Positions 16,244-25,368 of a stretch of DNA of 64,000 nucleotides are shown here, piece by piece. Under the pieces are notes generated by a model that saw only the letters and a list, made by a program, of their open reading frames with translations, made no database searches and had not been told where the DNA came from. Position 1 is the stretch's first letter. Every line of letters starts with the position of its first letter. A program made the position numbers and the translations under genes. This stretch comes from Thiomonas intermedia (GTDB lineage: Bacteria > Pseudomonadota > Gammaproteobacteria > Burkholderiales > Burkholderiaceae_C), in assembly GCF_002028405.1 (NCBI RefSeq), contig NZ_CP020046.1:2046001-2110000 (forward strand), read 5' to 3'.

Positions 16244-16822
16244 TCACACCCCCTGCACGCAGAACACCGCCTCTGAGGCCAGCAGCCCGGGGGCGAAACT
16301 GATGCGCCGTCCATTGCGCACCCCAAAGGCATCGACGACGCGCAGCCCGCAATGGGCGGCCAGGCGTTCGAAGTCGGCATAGGTGGCCACGCGCAGGTTC
16401 GGGGTGTTGTACCACTCGTAAGGCAGCTCGGGCGTTACCGGCAGGCGGCCTGTCAGGATTTGCAGGCGGATGCTCCAGTGGGCGAAGTTGGCGAAGCTGA
16501 GAATGCCCAATCGGCCCACGCGCGCGGTCTCGCGCAGCGCGTTTTCGGTATGGCGGATATTGGGCAGGCTGTCGATCTGCAGCACCACGTCGAAGCTGCG
16601 GTCGCCAAACATGGACAAGCCCTGCTCGAGGTCGTACTGCAGCACATCCACGCCTTTCCCGGCGGCGGCAATCAGCTTTTCAGGGTCGATCTCCACCCCC
16701 AGGCCCGTGCAGCCGCGGGTGTCGCGCAGATGCGCCAGCATGCGGCCGTCGCCGCAGCCCAGATCGAGCACCCGGCTGCCGTGGGGCACCAGGTCGGCAA
16801 TCACGCTCAGGGGGGTGGTCAT
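16244..16822 (-). CDS. metW: Methionine biosynthesis protein MetW
   Basis: A 192-residue protein with a class I SAM-methyltransferase-like fold ([20 protein letters not shown]). The family signatures LQYDLEQGL and [10 protein letters not shown], characteristic of MetW, are present. MetW pairs with MetX-type homoserine acyltransferases in proteobacteria and is needed for their full activity; no methyl transfer has been assigned with confidence. Its start overlaps the metX stop by 4 bp (16819-16822), so both are made from one message controlled by the upstream riboswitch. Confidence 0.93.
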   Translation of the reverse strand: MTTPLSVIADLVPHGSRVLDLGCGDGRMLAHLRDTRGCTGLGVEIDPEKLIAAAGKGVDVLQYDLEQGLSMFGDRSFDVVLQIDSLPNIRHTENALRETARVGRLGILSFANFAHWSIRLQILTGRLPVTPELPYEWYNTPNLRVATYADFERLAAHCGLRVVDAFGVRNGRRISFAPGLLASEAVFCVQGV

Positions 16823-18042
16823 GATTGCCCCCAGGTCTGCGCTTCGCCCAGACCGCCCCCCGAGGGGGGCAAGAAAACTTGGGGCGGCCCGGCGTTTTCT
16901 TGCGCTTCAAGCTCCTGTGCGATGCGGTCGAACCAGGCGCGCACGACGCCGTGGTAATGCGGGTGGTCCATGAGGAAGGCGTCGTGGCCTTGCGGGGCAT
17001 CGACTTCGGCATAGGTCACGGCGCGGCGGTTGGTTACCAGCGCCTGCACGATTTCGCGAGAGCGTTGCGGCGAGAAGCGCCAGTCGGTCGTGAAGCTCAC
17101 CAGCAGGAATCGCGCCCGCGCAGCGGCAAGGCCTTGGGCCAGATCGCCGCCGCTGGCGCGCGCCGGGTCGAAGTAGTCGAGCGCCCGGGTGATGAGCAAG
17201 TAGGCGTTGGCGTCGAAATAGCCGCTGAATTTATCGCCCTGATAGCGCAGATAACTTTCGATTTCGAAGTCCACGCCAAAGCCGTAGCCCAACACCCCGT
17301 TGCGCAGCGCGCGGCCGAATTTGGCCCCCATGGCGTCGTCGCTGAGGTAGGTGATGTGTCCGATCATGCGTGCCACCGCCAGGCCCTGCTTGGGCACGAC
17401 CCCGTGGGCGTAGAAGTCGCCGCCGTGAAAGTCGGGGTCGGTGATGATGGCGCGGCGCGCCACCTCGTTGAAGGCGATGTTCTGCGCCGACAGGCTGGGC
17501 GCGGTGGCGATCGCCGCGCAGTGGGCCACGCGCTCGGGATGGCGCAGCGTCCAGCTCAGCGCCTGCATGCCGCCCAGGCTGCCGCCGATCACGGCGGCCA
17601 GACGGGCAATGCCCAGGCGGTCGAGCAGCCGCGCCTGCGCATCCACCCAGTCTTCGACGGTGACGACGGGGAAGCGGCTGCCCCAGGGCTGGCCCGTCGC
17701 GGGGTCGAGGCTCATGGGCCCTGTCGAGCCGAAACACGAGCCCGGATTGTTCACGCACAGCACGAAGAAGCGGCGGGTGTCGAGCGGCTTGCCGGGGCCG
17801 ATCAGGTTGTCCCACCAGCCCACGCTCTTGGGGTCGCCCGCATGCGTGCCGGCGGCGTGATGGCTGGCGTTGAGCGCATGGCAGACCAGTACGGCGTTGC
17901 TGCGCTCGGCATTGAGCGTGCCGTAGGTTTCAAACATCAACTCGTAAGGCGGCAACTGCGCGCCGCTTTGAAGCGGTAGCGGCTGCTCGAACGCCATGCG
18001 CTGCGGCGTGACGTCACCGAGGGCGGAGGGCGAAGCACTCAT
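16819..18042 (-). CDS. metX: Homoserine O-acyltransferase MetX
   Basis: Alpha/beta-hydrolase-fold enzyme of 407 residues that acylates homoserine in the first committed step of methionine synthesis. The nucleophile serine lies in [14 protein letters not shown], the acid in [10 protein letters not shown] and the histidine in [19 protein letters not shown] and NASHHAAG are also family segments. The last ~28 residues (from about QENAGPP) look unlike the family because the DNA there is an extragenic palindrome. The ATG at 18042 has AGGA 8 nt upstream. Confidence 0.95.
   Translation of the reverse strand: MSASPSALGDVTPQRMAFEQPLPLQSGAQLPPYELMFETYGTLNAERSNAVLVCHALNASHHAAGTHAGDPKSVGWWDNLIGPGKPLDTRRFFVLCVNNPGSCFGSTGPMSLDPATGQPWGSRFPVVTVEDWVDAQARLLDRLGIARLAAVIGGSLGGMQALSWTLRHPERVAHCAAIATAPSLSAQNIAFNEVARRAIITDPDFHGGDFYAHGVVPKQGLAVARMIGHITYLSDDAMGAKFGRALRNGVLGYGFGVDFEIESYLRYQGDKFSGYFDANAYLLITRALDYFDPARASGGDLAQGLAAARARFLLVSFTTDWRFSPQRSREIVQALVTNRRAVTYAEVDAPQGHDAFLMDHPHYHGVVRAWFDRIAQELEAQENAGPPQVFLPPSGGGLGEAQTWGQS
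16855..16903. repeat. Extragenic-type palindromes embedded in the metX 3' end
   Basis: Two perfect inverted repeats lie side by side inside coding sequence: GCCCCCC/GGGGGGC (16855-16861, 16864-16870) and GCAAGAAAAC/GTTTTCTTGC (16869-16878, 16894-16903). Elements of this CCCCCTCGGGGGG type are normally found between genes in Burkholderiales. Here the metX frame runs through, giving the unusual tail [19 protein letters not shown]. Confidence 0.75.
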
Positions 18043-18053
18043 GGGTGTTCCTG

Positions 18054-18099
18054 CAAAAACAAAACCGGCGGCGCTGGCAATGCAGCGAAAACCGCCGGT
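18054..18099 (-). terminator. Intrinsic terminator in the metX leader (riboswitch expression platform)
   Basis: Read on the minus strand: ACCGGCGG, then CGCTG, a 6-nt loop, CAGCG, CCGCCGGT, followed immediately by TTTGTTTTT. The T-tract ends only about 12 nt before the metX ATG, and the ribosome-binding AGGA follows it. A terminator so placed must act as an attenuator of metX rather than end an upstream gene. The inner CGCTG could instead pair with CAGCG at 18106-18110 in the riboswitch. Confidence 0.8.
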
Positions 18100-18107
18100 G
18101 GTCTGCG

Positions 18108-18161
18108 CTGTTTTAGCGGTATTTATTACGCGCCCGCAAGCCCAGGGCAAATCGGCGCTGC
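18108..18161 (-). ncRNA. SAM-II-like riboswitch upstream of metX
   Basis: On the minus strand the leader contains GCGCCGATTTG, then GGGCTTGC, then GGGCGCGTAATAAAT, then CGCTAAAA, in the order and spacing of the SAM-II (SAM_alpha) aptamer. The P1 arms GCGCC and GGCGC pair. The segment GCCCTG can pair with CAGCGC beyond GCTAAA as the pseudoknot, with one mismatch. SAM-II elements are known upstream of metA/metX-type genes and repress on S-adenosylmethionine binding. A TATACT hexamer about 10 nt upstream could be the -10. A covariance-model search would settle the family. Confidence 0.78.
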
Positions 18162-18280
18162 GGCAAGTATAGGTTCAACGTCGGCGCGGCTGTAGGCCGT
18201 CGCATGCTTGCCGATCACAGCCGCTTTCGTGGCGTAAGGCACAAAGGGCTGTGAATGGTCCTGCGATATATTTATTGAAA

Positions 18281-18366
18281 TACAATGAAAATCCGAAATG
18301 AGAAGGGCATCGAATGCTTTGACAGGGCGATCATCCTCGGGGTGGGCCCAGCGTCCCATCTCGCTT
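18281..18366 (+). promoter_or_regulatory. modA promoter and structured leader RNA (candidate riboswitch)
   Basis: A -10-like TACAAT at 18281-18286 overlaps an AT-rich CGATATAT...AATACA stretch (from 18264) loosely like a ModE operator. The RNA that follows can fold into a three-way junction. Its P1 is GAGAAGGG with CCCATCTC (18300-18307, 18355-18362, one A-A mismatch). The second arm is TCGAA-TGC-TTTGA (18310-18322). The third arm is GGGC-GAT-CATCC-TCG-GGGTG-G-GCCC (18325-18349). An intrinsic terminator follows directly. The element is not recognised as a named riboswitch; molybdate, tungstate or molybdenum cofactor are the obvious candidate ligands. Confidence 0.5.
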
Positions 18367-18402
18367 GACGGCCCCACGGGCTTACTGTGGGGCCGTCTTT
18401 TT
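18367..18402 (+). terminator. Strong intrinsic terminator in the modA leader
   Basis: A perfect 11-bp stem GACGGCCCCAC / GTGGGGCCGTC with a 9-nt loop is followed by TTTTTCC. It ends about 36 nt before the modA ATG, with no gene upstream on this strand, so it must attenuate modA or end a small RNA. The GGGGTGGGCC segment in the preceding leader could pair with GGCCCCAC of the terminator and act as antiterminator (inference). Confidence 0.85.
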
Positions 18403-18437
18403 CCTCTTCGTGTAACCCAAACTGACGGAGTGTTCTG

Positions 18438-19199
18438 ATGAAACCATTCACGACGATGTTGCGCCGCGCGGTGCTCGTGCTCGGCCTGCCTTTCGTGCTG
18501 ACGGCCACGGCGCAGGCTCAGGCCATCACGGTGGCGGTTGCCGCCAATTTCAAGAAACCGGCCGAGGAAATCGGAGCGGCCTTCAAGGCGACATCCGGCG
18601 TCGAGGTGAAGTACGCCTTCGGTGCCACGGGCCAGTTTGCGGCGCAGATCCGCAATGGCGCGCCGTTCGACATTCTGCTGGCCGCCGACGACACCACGGC
18701 GCCCAAACTGGCGCGAGATGGCTACGCGGTGGCGGCGAGCAACTTCATCTATGCCCGCGGTACGCTGGTGCTCTACAGCACCACCTTGCCGGTCAAGGAT
18801 CAGGGAGAGGCAATTCTGCGCAAGCGCGACTTCGCGCATCTGGCCATTGCCAATCCCAGGACGGCGCCCTACGGCACCGCCGCCGTCGAGGCGCTGAACA
18901 AGATGGGGCTTTACGACGGCCTCAAACCCAGAATCGTCGAGGGCTCCAACATCGGACAGACCTTCGACTTCGTCGCCACCGGCAATGCGCAACTGGGCTT
19001 CGTCGCCCTGTCGCAGGCCCTAGGTTCGGGCCAGGGCGAGTGGTGGACGGTGCCGCAGGCCGACTATGGCGCCATCGACCAGAGCGCCATCGTGCTCAAG
19101 CCGGGGGTAGGCAAGGCCGAGGCCAAGGCCTATCTCGCGTTTTTGCGCGGCCCCAAGGCGCGCGAGGTCATCGAGAAATACGGCTATACCATGCCCTGA
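18438..19199 (+). CDS. modA: Molybdate-binding periplasmic protein ModA
   Basis: A 253-residue periplasmic binding protein with a signal peptide (ATAQAQA cleavage). The mature N-terminus ITVAVAANFKKPAEEI, GATGQFAAQIRNGAPFDILLAADD and NPRTAPYGTAA are ModA segments that contain the oxyanion-binding Ser/Ala/Tyr positions. It delivers molybdate (or tungstate) to ModBC. The gap to modB is 28 nt. Expression is probably limited by the terminator just upstream. Confidence 0.94.
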   Translation: MKPFTTMLRRAVLVLGLPFVLTATAQAQAITVAVAANFKKPAEEIGAAFKATSGVEVKYAFGATGQFAAQIRNGAPFDILLAADDTTAPKLARDGYAVAASNFIYARGTLVLYSTTLPVKDQGEAILRKRDFAHLAIANPRTAPYGTAAVEALNKMGLYDGLKPRIVEGSNIGQTFDFVATGNAQLGFVALSQALGSGQGEWWTVPQADYGAIDQSAIVLKPGVGKAEAKAYLAFLRGPKAREVIEKYGYTMP

Positions 19200-19227
19200 T
19201 GATGTTGCAACCCTCGCCCGGTGACGC

Positions 19228-19920
19228 ATGACCCTGTTCGGCCACGCCCTCGATCTCGGCCCGCTGTGGCTGACCCTGCAGGTGGCGGGCATCGCCACGG
19301 CGGTGCTGCTGGTTCCCGGACTGGCCATCGCCTGGTGGCTGGCGCACTGGCGCTCGCCACTGCGCGCGGTGGTGGAGGCCGTGGTGGCGATTCCGCTGGT
19401 GCTGCCTCCGGTGGTGCTCGGCTTCTACCTGCTGGTGTTTCTCAATCCGCAAGGGGTGGTCACCCAGTTCCTGCACCATCTGGGCTACGAGGGGCAGCTC
19501 ACCTTCAACAAGATCGGCCTCGTCATCGGCTCGGTGGTGTACTCGCTGCCCTTCATGGTGCAACCCTTGCTGCGCGCGTTCGAGAGCCTGCCGCGCAACC
19601 TGCTCGATGCGGCGGCCACGCTGCGCGCAGGCTGGTGGGATCGCTTCTTTCACGTGGCGCTGCCGCTGTCGCGCGGCGGGCTGATCGTGGCGCTCACGCT
19701 GACCTTCGCGCATACCGTGGGCGAGTTCGGCGTGGTGCTGATGCTGGGGGGCAATATCCCGGGCAAGACGCGGGTGGTGTCCATCGACATCTACAACCAT
19801 GTCGAGGCGATGGACTATGCCCAGGCTCACATCCTCTCCGGCTTGATGCTGGTGTTCGCCGTGGTGGTGCTCACCATCGTTTACGGCCTGTACCGGCGCG
19901 GAGAATCGGAGCCGATATGA
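19228..19920 (+). CDS. modB: Molybdate ABC transporter permease ModB
   Basis: A 230-residue inner-membrane permease with about five helices. The cytoplasmic coupling loop LLDAAATLRAGWWDRFF is the EAA motif, and GEFGVVLMLGGNIPGKT is a ModB signature. It forms the homodimeric channel of ModABC. Its stop overlaps the modC start (ATGA at 19917-19920). Confidence 0.94.
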   Translation: MTLFGHALDLGPLWLTLQVAGIATAVLLVPGLAIAWWLAHWRSPLRAVVEAVVAIPLVLPPVVLGFYLLVFLNPQGVVTQFLHHLGYEGQLTFNKIGLVIGSVVYSLPFMVQPLLRAFESLPRNLLDAAATLRAGWWDRFFHVALPLSRGGLIVALTLTFAHTVGEFGVVLMLGGNIPGKTRVVSIDIYNHVEAMDYAQAHILSGLMLVFAVVVLTIVYGLYRRGESEPI

Positions 19921-21008
19921 CGGCATCGACACCGGCCCACGCAACACCGCAGCTCGGCGGCAACCTGAGGGCGCGGCTGGGTTCGTTCACCCTGGAAACG
20001 GGCGATTTCTCCTGGCCGCTGGACGGCGTCACGGCGCTTTTCGGCCGGTCGGGCTGCGGCAAGAGCAGCCTGCTGCGCGCCCTGGCTGGCTTGCTGCCGG
20101 GCGCAAGAGGCCGATTGCACCTGGCGGGCACGGTCTGGCAGGACGACACCCGCCTGGTACGGGCGCAGCATCGCGAAGTGGGTTATGTGTTTCAGGATGC
20201 CGCCTTGTTTCCGCATCTCACGGTGCGGGGCAACCTTGCGTTTGCCGCGCGGCGCTCGCCCGAAGGCCTGAACACGCAGGTTCTGGAGCAGCGGGCCAGC
20301 GACGTGGGCATCGCCCCGCTGCTCGACCGCCGGGTCACCGCGCTGTCCGGCGGCGAGCGCCAGCGCGTGGCGCTTGCCCGCGCGCTGTTGTCGCAGCCCC
20401 GGCTGCTGCTGCTCGACGAACCTCTGGCGGCGCTCGACTGGCGCGCCAAGGACGAGCTGCTCGATCTCATCGATCAACTTGGCCGCACGCTCGGCCTGCC
20501 CATGGTGCTGGTCACGCATGCGCCCGAGGAGATCGAGCGGCTGGCACGGCGCGTGGTGTTCATGGAGGCCGGACGCATCGTGCGCGTGGAGCCGCTGCAA
20601 GAGGCCCTGATGCGCCCGGATTCGCCCCTGTTCGACCGCCTCGGCCCCGTGGCCGTGCTCGAAGGCCCGACCCATCGCCTGGGCGAAGGCCTGGCGCAGC
20701 TGCAGATCGACGGCCAAAGCCTGACCTATCCCGGCAGCGCCGCCACGGCCTTCACCCGGCTGCGCATCTACGCCCGCGACGTTGCCCTGGCGCGCCATGT
20801 GCCGCAAGGCCTCAGCATGCTCAACCACCTTCCGGCGCGGCTTCACAGCCTCGGCCCCAGTCGGCCGGGCCACGTCCTGGTGCGGCTCACGCTGTCGGAC
20901 GGTCAGGGCCTGTGGAGCGAAATCACCCAGCCTGCCTGTGCCGCCCTGCAATTGACCGCGGGCGACGCGCTGTTCGCTCTGGTCAAGACCGCTTCGGTCG
21001 AGCACTGA
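19917..21008 (+). CDS. modC: Molybdate ABC transporter ATP-binding protein ModC
   Basis: A 363-residue ATPase with Walker A GRSGCGKSS, Q-loop VFQDAALFPHLTVRGN, signature LSGGERQRVALARAL, Walker B LLLLDEPLAALD and LVTHAPEEIE. The C-terminal ~70 residues form a Mop/TOBE domain (LTLSDGQGLWSEI) that binds oxyanion for trans-inhibition in this family. The start at 19917 overlaps modB; a longer frame from 19221 is modB read out of frame and is discarded. Confidence 0.94.
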   Translation: MTASTPAHATPQLGGNLRARLGSFTLETGDFSWPLDGVTALFGRSGCGKSSLLRALAGLLPGARGRLHLAGTVWQDDTRLVRAQHREVGYVFQDAALFPHLTVRGNLAFAARRSPEGLNTQVLEQRASDVGIAPLLDRRVTALSGGERQRVALARALLSQPRLLLLDEPLAALDWRAKDELLDLIDQLGRTLGLPMVLVTHAPEEIERLARRVVFMEAGRIVRVEPLQEALMRPDSPLFDRLGPVAVLEGPTHRLGEGLAQLQIDGQSLTYPGSAATAFTRLRIYARDVALARHVPQGLSMLNHLPARLHSLGPSRPGHVLVRLTLSDGQGLWSEITQPACAALQLTAGDALFALVKTASVEH

Positions 21009-21074
21009 GGCACGTTGCCGCCAAGCGAAACCCGGCGCCGCCAAACCACCACGCAACCGATCGAAAGGCCCGTC

Positions 21075-21857
21075 ATGCCCGTGAACCGCCGTCATGCTCT
21101 CATCGTTCCCCTGGCTTTGTGCCTCGGGCCCGTTGCCTTCGTACGCGCCGCGGAACCGGCGGCAGCCTTACTGCTCGTGGCGGGTGCGGGTTACCGTCGC
21201 CCGGTCGAGGCGCTGTGCGCCGAATTCACCCGGCAGACCGGCATCGCGGTCGAGCGCAGCTACGGCAATCTGCAGCAGATCGCTGCCCAGGCGAGCGCCG
21301 GCGGACGGGTGGATGTGCTGATCGGCGATGCCGGCTTTATCGACCAGACCCGCGATTTTCATGGGCCGCAGCGCGTGCCGCTGGGTCAGGGCAAGCTGGT
21401 GCTGGCCTGGCGGCGCAAGCTGCTGGGGCGGCGCAGTCCCCGCCCGATCACCGATCCGGTACGCGATCTTGCGGCCATGCAGTCCATCACGCTGCCGAAC
21501 CCGCAGCACGCGGTCTACGGCCGCGCCGCCGGGCAATGGCTCAGGGCCAAGGGCTTGTGGGGCCCGCTGTACGACCGGCTCAAGTTCGTGCAGACCGTGT
21601 CGCAGGTCAGCGCCTATCTCACCTCGGGCCAGATTGACGCCGGATTTCTCAATCTCACCGAACTGCTGGCGGTCAAGGGGCAGCTTGGCGGCTATGTCGA
21701 GCTGCAGCCGGGGGACGACAGCTATGCGCCCATCGACATCGTCGCCGCGTTTGCCGCCGCCGACACCCGGCCGGATGCCGCGGCAGACCGGGCCCGGTTC
21801 GCGCAGTTTCTGCAAGGGGCGCCAGCGCGGGAGATTCTGCGCAAAGCGGGGCTTTGA
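21075..21857 (+). CDS. Second ModA-like substrate-binding protein
   Basis: A 260-residue exported protein with a signal peptide ending near FVRAAEP. The body follows the ModA plan: LLVAGAGYRRPVEALC, SYGNLQQIAAQASAGGRVDVLIGDAGF, NPQHAVYGRAAG and a C-terminal FLQGAPAREILRKAGL. It is only distantly similar to the ModA encoded at 18438. The 66-nt gap after modC and the same strand suggest co-transcription. It may bind a different oxyanion (tungstate or a sulfur anion) and share ModBC; this is inference. Confidence 0.8.
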   Translation: MPVNRRHALIVPLALCLGPVAFVRAAEPAAALLLVAGAGYRRPVEALCAEFTRQTGIAVERSYGNLQQIAAQASAGGRVDVLIGDAGFIDQTRDFHGPQRVPLGQGKLVLAWRRKLLGRRSPRPITDPVRDLAAMQSITLPNPQHAVYGRAAGQWLRAKGLWGPLYDRLKFVQTVSQVSAYLTSGQIDAGFLNLTELLAVKGQLGGYVELQPGDDSYAPIDIVAAFAAADTRPDAAADRARFAQFLQGAPAREILRKAGL

Positions 21858-21890
21858 GGGGGGGGCTGCGGGAGCCCGCCCTCTGCCGCA

Positions 21891-24521
21891 TCAGGCCTGC
21901 GCAATGCCCGCCCGGGCGAAGCCACGGCGGCGCCACGCCTTCTCCAGCTCCACCGCGCCGAAGACCACGGCGGCGCAAACCAGGCTGAGCCCCAGTTCGC
22001 CCGCCGAAAGCGGCTGGGTGTGGAAGACGCTTTGCAGCGCCGGCACATAGACCACAGCGAGCTGCAGCACAAAGGTCAGCGCCACCGCGCCCAGCAGCGG
22101 CAGATTGCTGCGCAGGCCCAGGGTGAACAGCGATTCGCGCTCGGAGCGAATGGCCAGCACATGTGCCATCTGCGTGAAGGTCAGCACCACGAACACCAGA
22201 GTCTGGGCATGGGGATTGCCCTGGGCGTCGGCCCAGGCCTGCACGCCAAGGCAGAGCCCGCCGATCAGCAGTCCGACCCACAGCGCGTGCTGCCAAAGGC
22301 CTTGTGCGAACACGCTTTCGCCGGGCGGGCGAGGCGGCCGCAGCATGATGTCGCGCTCGGCCGGTTCGGCGGCCAGCGCCAGGCCCGGCAGACCGTCGGT
22401 GACCAGATTGATCCACAGAATGTGAATGGGCAGCAGCGGCACGGGCAGACCGAGAAAGGGGGCGAGAAACAGCGTCCAGATCTCGCCGGAGTTGCTGGTC
22501 ATGGTGTAGCGCACGAACTTGCGGATGTTGTCGTAGATGCGCCGGCCTTCGCGCACGGCGGCGACGATGGTGGCGAAGTGGTCGTCGAGCAGCACCAGGC
22601 TGGCGGCTTCGCGCGCCACGTCGGTGCCGCCCCTGCCCATGGCCACGCCGATGTCGGCCGCCCGCAGTGCCGGGGCGTCGTTCACGCCATCGCCGGTCAT
22701 GGCGACGAACTGGCCGCGCTGCTGCAGCGCCCGCACGATGCGGATCTTCTGCGCCGGGTCGGTCCGGGCATAGACCCGCACGTCCTGCACCACCCCGGCA
22801 AGGGCCGTGTCGTCGAGCGTCGCGAGGTCGCTGCCGGTGAGCACGCGGCTGTGCGCGTCGGCGATGCCCAGACCGCGGGCGATGGCCAGCGCCGTTGCCG
22901 GATGATCGCCGGTGATCATCACCGGGACGATGCCCGCCGTGAGGCACTCGGCCACCGAGGGCCGCGCTTCGGCGCGCGGCGGGTCGAGCAGGCCGATCAG
23001 ACCGATCAGGCTCAGGTCGCCCTCCACGGCGTCGATGGCGGGGGCGGCGTCCATGCGGCGCCGGGCCACGGCCAGAACGCGCATGCCCTGCGCCGCCATG
23101 GCCTGCGCGGCGTCGAGCACCTGGGCCGCGTTTACCGGCTGCGGCCCGCGGGCGGTCAGCGCCTCGCGGCACAGCGGGAGCACCGATTCCGGCGCGCCCT
23201 TGGTGTAGGCCAGCCAGACGCCGCCCGCGGCGTCGTGATGCACGGTGGTCATGCGCTTGCGCTCGGCATCGAACGGCAGCTCGCTCTGGCGGGGCAGTTG
23301 GCGCCGCAAGTCCTGTACGGCCAGGCCTGCTGCCTCGGCCTGGGCGACCAGGGCGGTCTCCGTCGGGTCGCCCGCCCAAGTCGCGCCGTCACCGCCGGCC
23401 TGTGGCGCGGCGACGGCATCGTTGCAAAGCGCGGCGGCGGTCCACAGTTCGTTTTCGGCAAGGTCGCCCCAGGTCTGCGCTTGCTCGACCTGCATGCGGT
23501 TGAGCGTCAGCGTGCCGGTCTTGTCGGAGCAGATGGTGGTGACCGAGCCGAGCGTCTCCACCGCGGGCAGCCGCCGCACCAGCGCGTGGTGCCGCGCCAT
23601 GGTGCGCGCACCCAGCGCCAGCAGCACCGTGACCACGGCGGGCAGGGCTTCGGGGATGGCCGCAACGGCCAGACTGATCGCGGTCAGCGCCATCAGGGCC
23701 GGGGGTTCGCCGCGCAGCACACCGGCCAGGAAGATGACCGCGCAGATCGCGAGCACGACCAGCGACAGCCGCTTGCCGAACGCGGCCAGCCGCTGTTGCA
23801 AAGGAGTGCTGCGATCGCCGGCCGATTGCATCAGCGCGGCGATGCGTCCGAGTTCGCTGTGGGCGCCAGTGGCGACGACCAGCCCGGTGCCGCGGCCTTG
23901 GTTGACCAGCGTGCCCTGGAACGCCATGTTCAGCCGGTCGCCCAGCGGCAGATCGGCCGCAGCCCGCAGCGCGTCTGCGTGCTTCATCACGGTGGCGGAC
24001 TCGCCGGTCAGCGCCGATTCATCCACGCGCAGTTGCGCCGCCTCGACGAGGCGCAGATCGGCGGGAACGCCGTCGCCGGCTTCGAGCAGCACGACGTCGC
24101 CGGGCACCAGTTGGCCGGACTCGATCCATGCGATCCGGCCGTCGCGTCTCACCCGCGTATGCGGCACGGCGAGTTGACGCAAGGCCTGCATGGCCCGGTC
24201 CGCCCGCCACTCCTGCACCACACCGATCACCGCGTTGAGCAGAAGGATCACCAGGATGGCGATGGTGTCGGCCAGATCACCCATCAGTCCCGACAACACG
24301 GCGGCGGCCAGCAGCACCAGAATCATGAAATCGCGGAACTGGTCGCCGAGACGTCGCACCCAGCCGCGGGGCGCGGCTTGGGGCAGACGGTTGTGCCCAT
24401 GCAAACGCAGACGCTGGGCCGCGTCTTCGTCCGTCAGGCCATGATCGGGCGACACGCCCAGCGCCCGCGCCACGGCCTCAGCGCTTTGTGCATGCGGCTC
24501 GGTGAGTGTCGGGGTTCTCAT
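21891..24521 (-). CDS. Cation-transporting P-type ATPase, probably Ca2+ (type IIA)
   Basis: An 876-residue P-type ATPase. The A-domain TGES, phosphorylation motif CSDKTGTLT, nucleotide-site KGAPE and hinge [12 protein letters not shown] are all present. Ca2+ ligands of SERCA-type pumps are retained: Glu in PEALPAVVT (M4), Asn and Glu in TSNSGE (M5) and Asn/Thr/Asp in INLVTDGLP (M6). It should export Ca2+ from the cytoplasm, though Mn2+ or Na+ cannot be excluded. It converges on the modA-like gene with a 33-bp gap and is divergent from the next gene. Confidence 0.87.
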   Translation of the reverse strand: MRTPTLTEPHAQSAEAVARALGVSPDHGLTDEDAAQRLRLHGHNRLPQAAPRGWVRRLGDQFRDFMILVLLAAAVLSGLMGDLADTIAILVILLLNAVIGVVQEWRADRAMQALRQLAVPHTRVRRDGRIAWIESGQLVPGDVVLLEAGDGVPADLRLVEAAQLRVDESALTGESATVMKHADALRAAADLPLGDRLNMAFQGTLVNQGRGTGLVVATGAHSELGRIAALMQSAGDRSTPLQQRLAAFGKRLSLVVLAICAVIFLAGVLRGEPPALMALTAISLAVAAIPEALPAVVTVLLALGARTMARHHALVRRLPAVETLGSVTTICSDKTGTLTLNRMQVEQAQTWGDLAENELWTAAALCNDAVAAPQAGGDGATWAGDPTETALVAQAEAAGLAVQDLRRQLPRQSELPFDAERKRMTTVHHDAAGGVWLAYTKGAPESVLPLCREALTARGPQPVNAAQVLDAAQAMAAQGMRVLAVARRRMDAAPAIDAVEGDLSLIGLIGLLDPPRAEARPSVAECLTAGIVPVMITGDHPATALAIARGLGIADAHSRVLTGSDLATLDDTALAGVVQDVRVYARTDPAQKIRIVRALQQRGQFVAMTGDGVNDAPALRAADIGVAMGRGGTDVAREAASLVLLDDHFATIVAAVREGRRIYDNIRKFVRYTMTSNSGEIWTLFLAPFLGLPVPLLPIHILWINLVTDGLPGLALAAEPAERDIMLRPPRPPGESVFAQGLWQHALWVGLLIGGLCLGVQAWADAQGNPHAQTLVFVVLTFTQMAHVLAIRSERESLFTLGLRSNLPLLGAVALTFVLQLAVVYVPALQSVFHTQPLSAGELGLSLVCAAVVFGAVELEKAWRRRGFARAGIAQA

Positions 24522-24632
24522 CGCGTCGGGTTCAGGTCGTGGCCGAATGCTGCCGGGGCCGCAAAGGCCCAGGTGTGGCGCCGCGCCCGCGCTATTCTGC
24601 GGCGACTGTCATGACGCTGGAGAACGAAGCGG

Positions 24633-25250
24633 ATGTCCAAACCCATGCTGCTGCCCCTCGTGCTCGGCGCCCTCGTCACACTGGCGCTGGGCGTTTCGGC
24701 CATTTCACCATACGACCGCGGCACCTGGCTGCTCGAAGTGGCGCCCGTGTTGATCGCGCTGCCGGTGATGGCCTGGACCTGGCGGCGCTTTCCGCTCACG
24801 CCGCTGCTCTACTGGCTCATCGCGGTCCACGCCCTGGTGCTCATTCTTGGTGGCACCTACACCTATGCCCGCGTGCCGCTCGGCGACTGGATGGAGCACG
24901 CCTTTCACCTCGGCCGCAACCCCTACGACAAGATCGGCCACTTCATGCAGGGGCTGGTGCCGGCCCTGGTGGCCCGCGAGATCCTGCTGCGTGCGCGCTA
25001 TGTGCGCAGCGCCCGCATGGCGGCCTTTCTGAGCATTTGCGTGGCGCTGGCGATCAGTGCCTTCTACGAACTGATCGAATGGTGGACGGCACTGGCGCTG
25101 GGTGGCGGCGCCACCGATTTTCTCGGCACCCAGGGCGACCCGTGGGACACCCAGTCCGATATGTTCATGGCCCTGATCGGCGCCACGCTGGGCGTGGTCG
25201 CACTGGCCCGGTGGCAGGATGGCCAGATCGCACGGCTGAGTCGTGCTTGA
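24633..25250 (+). CDS. DUF2238 (YjdF-type) inner-membrane protein
   Basis: A 205-residue integral membrane protein with about six helices. The conserved family block YDKIGHFMQGLVPALVAREI (with the histidine) and FYELIEWW followed by GDPWDTQSDM are clear. The biochemical role of DUF2238 is not known. It starts a plus-strand run with two cytochromes c but is separated from them by 118 bp. Confidence 0.8.
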   Translation: MSKPMLLPLVLGALVTLALGVSAISPYDRGTWLLEVAPVLIALPVMAWTWRRFPLTPLLYWLIAVHALVLILGGTYTYARVPLGDWMEHAFHLGRNPYDKIGHFMQGLVPALVAREILLRARYVRSARMAAFLSICVALAISAFYELIEWWTALALGGGATDFLGTQGDPWDTQSDMFMALIGATLGVVALARWQDGQIARLSRA

Positions 25251-25368
25251 GTCGACTGCCACACCCTGCAACATCTGTACGCATCTGCTCACCGCGCGGC
25301 GCAAGCCAAGGCCGCACAATCGGCTTCATACGCCGGGCGGTCGCCCGACGCGCGAGAGGAGACCGATC

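Noticed and set aside
19221-19916. N-terminal 232-codon extension in frame with modC
   Set aside because: It lies inside modB in another frame; the modC family N-terminus begins at 19917 with an ATGA overlap.
22020-24614. An 864-codon open frame antisense to the P-type ATPase gene
   Set aside because: It mirrors the real gene in a high-GC region; its translation is His/Gln/Arg-rich with no domain, and the opposite strand has all P-type ATPase motifs.
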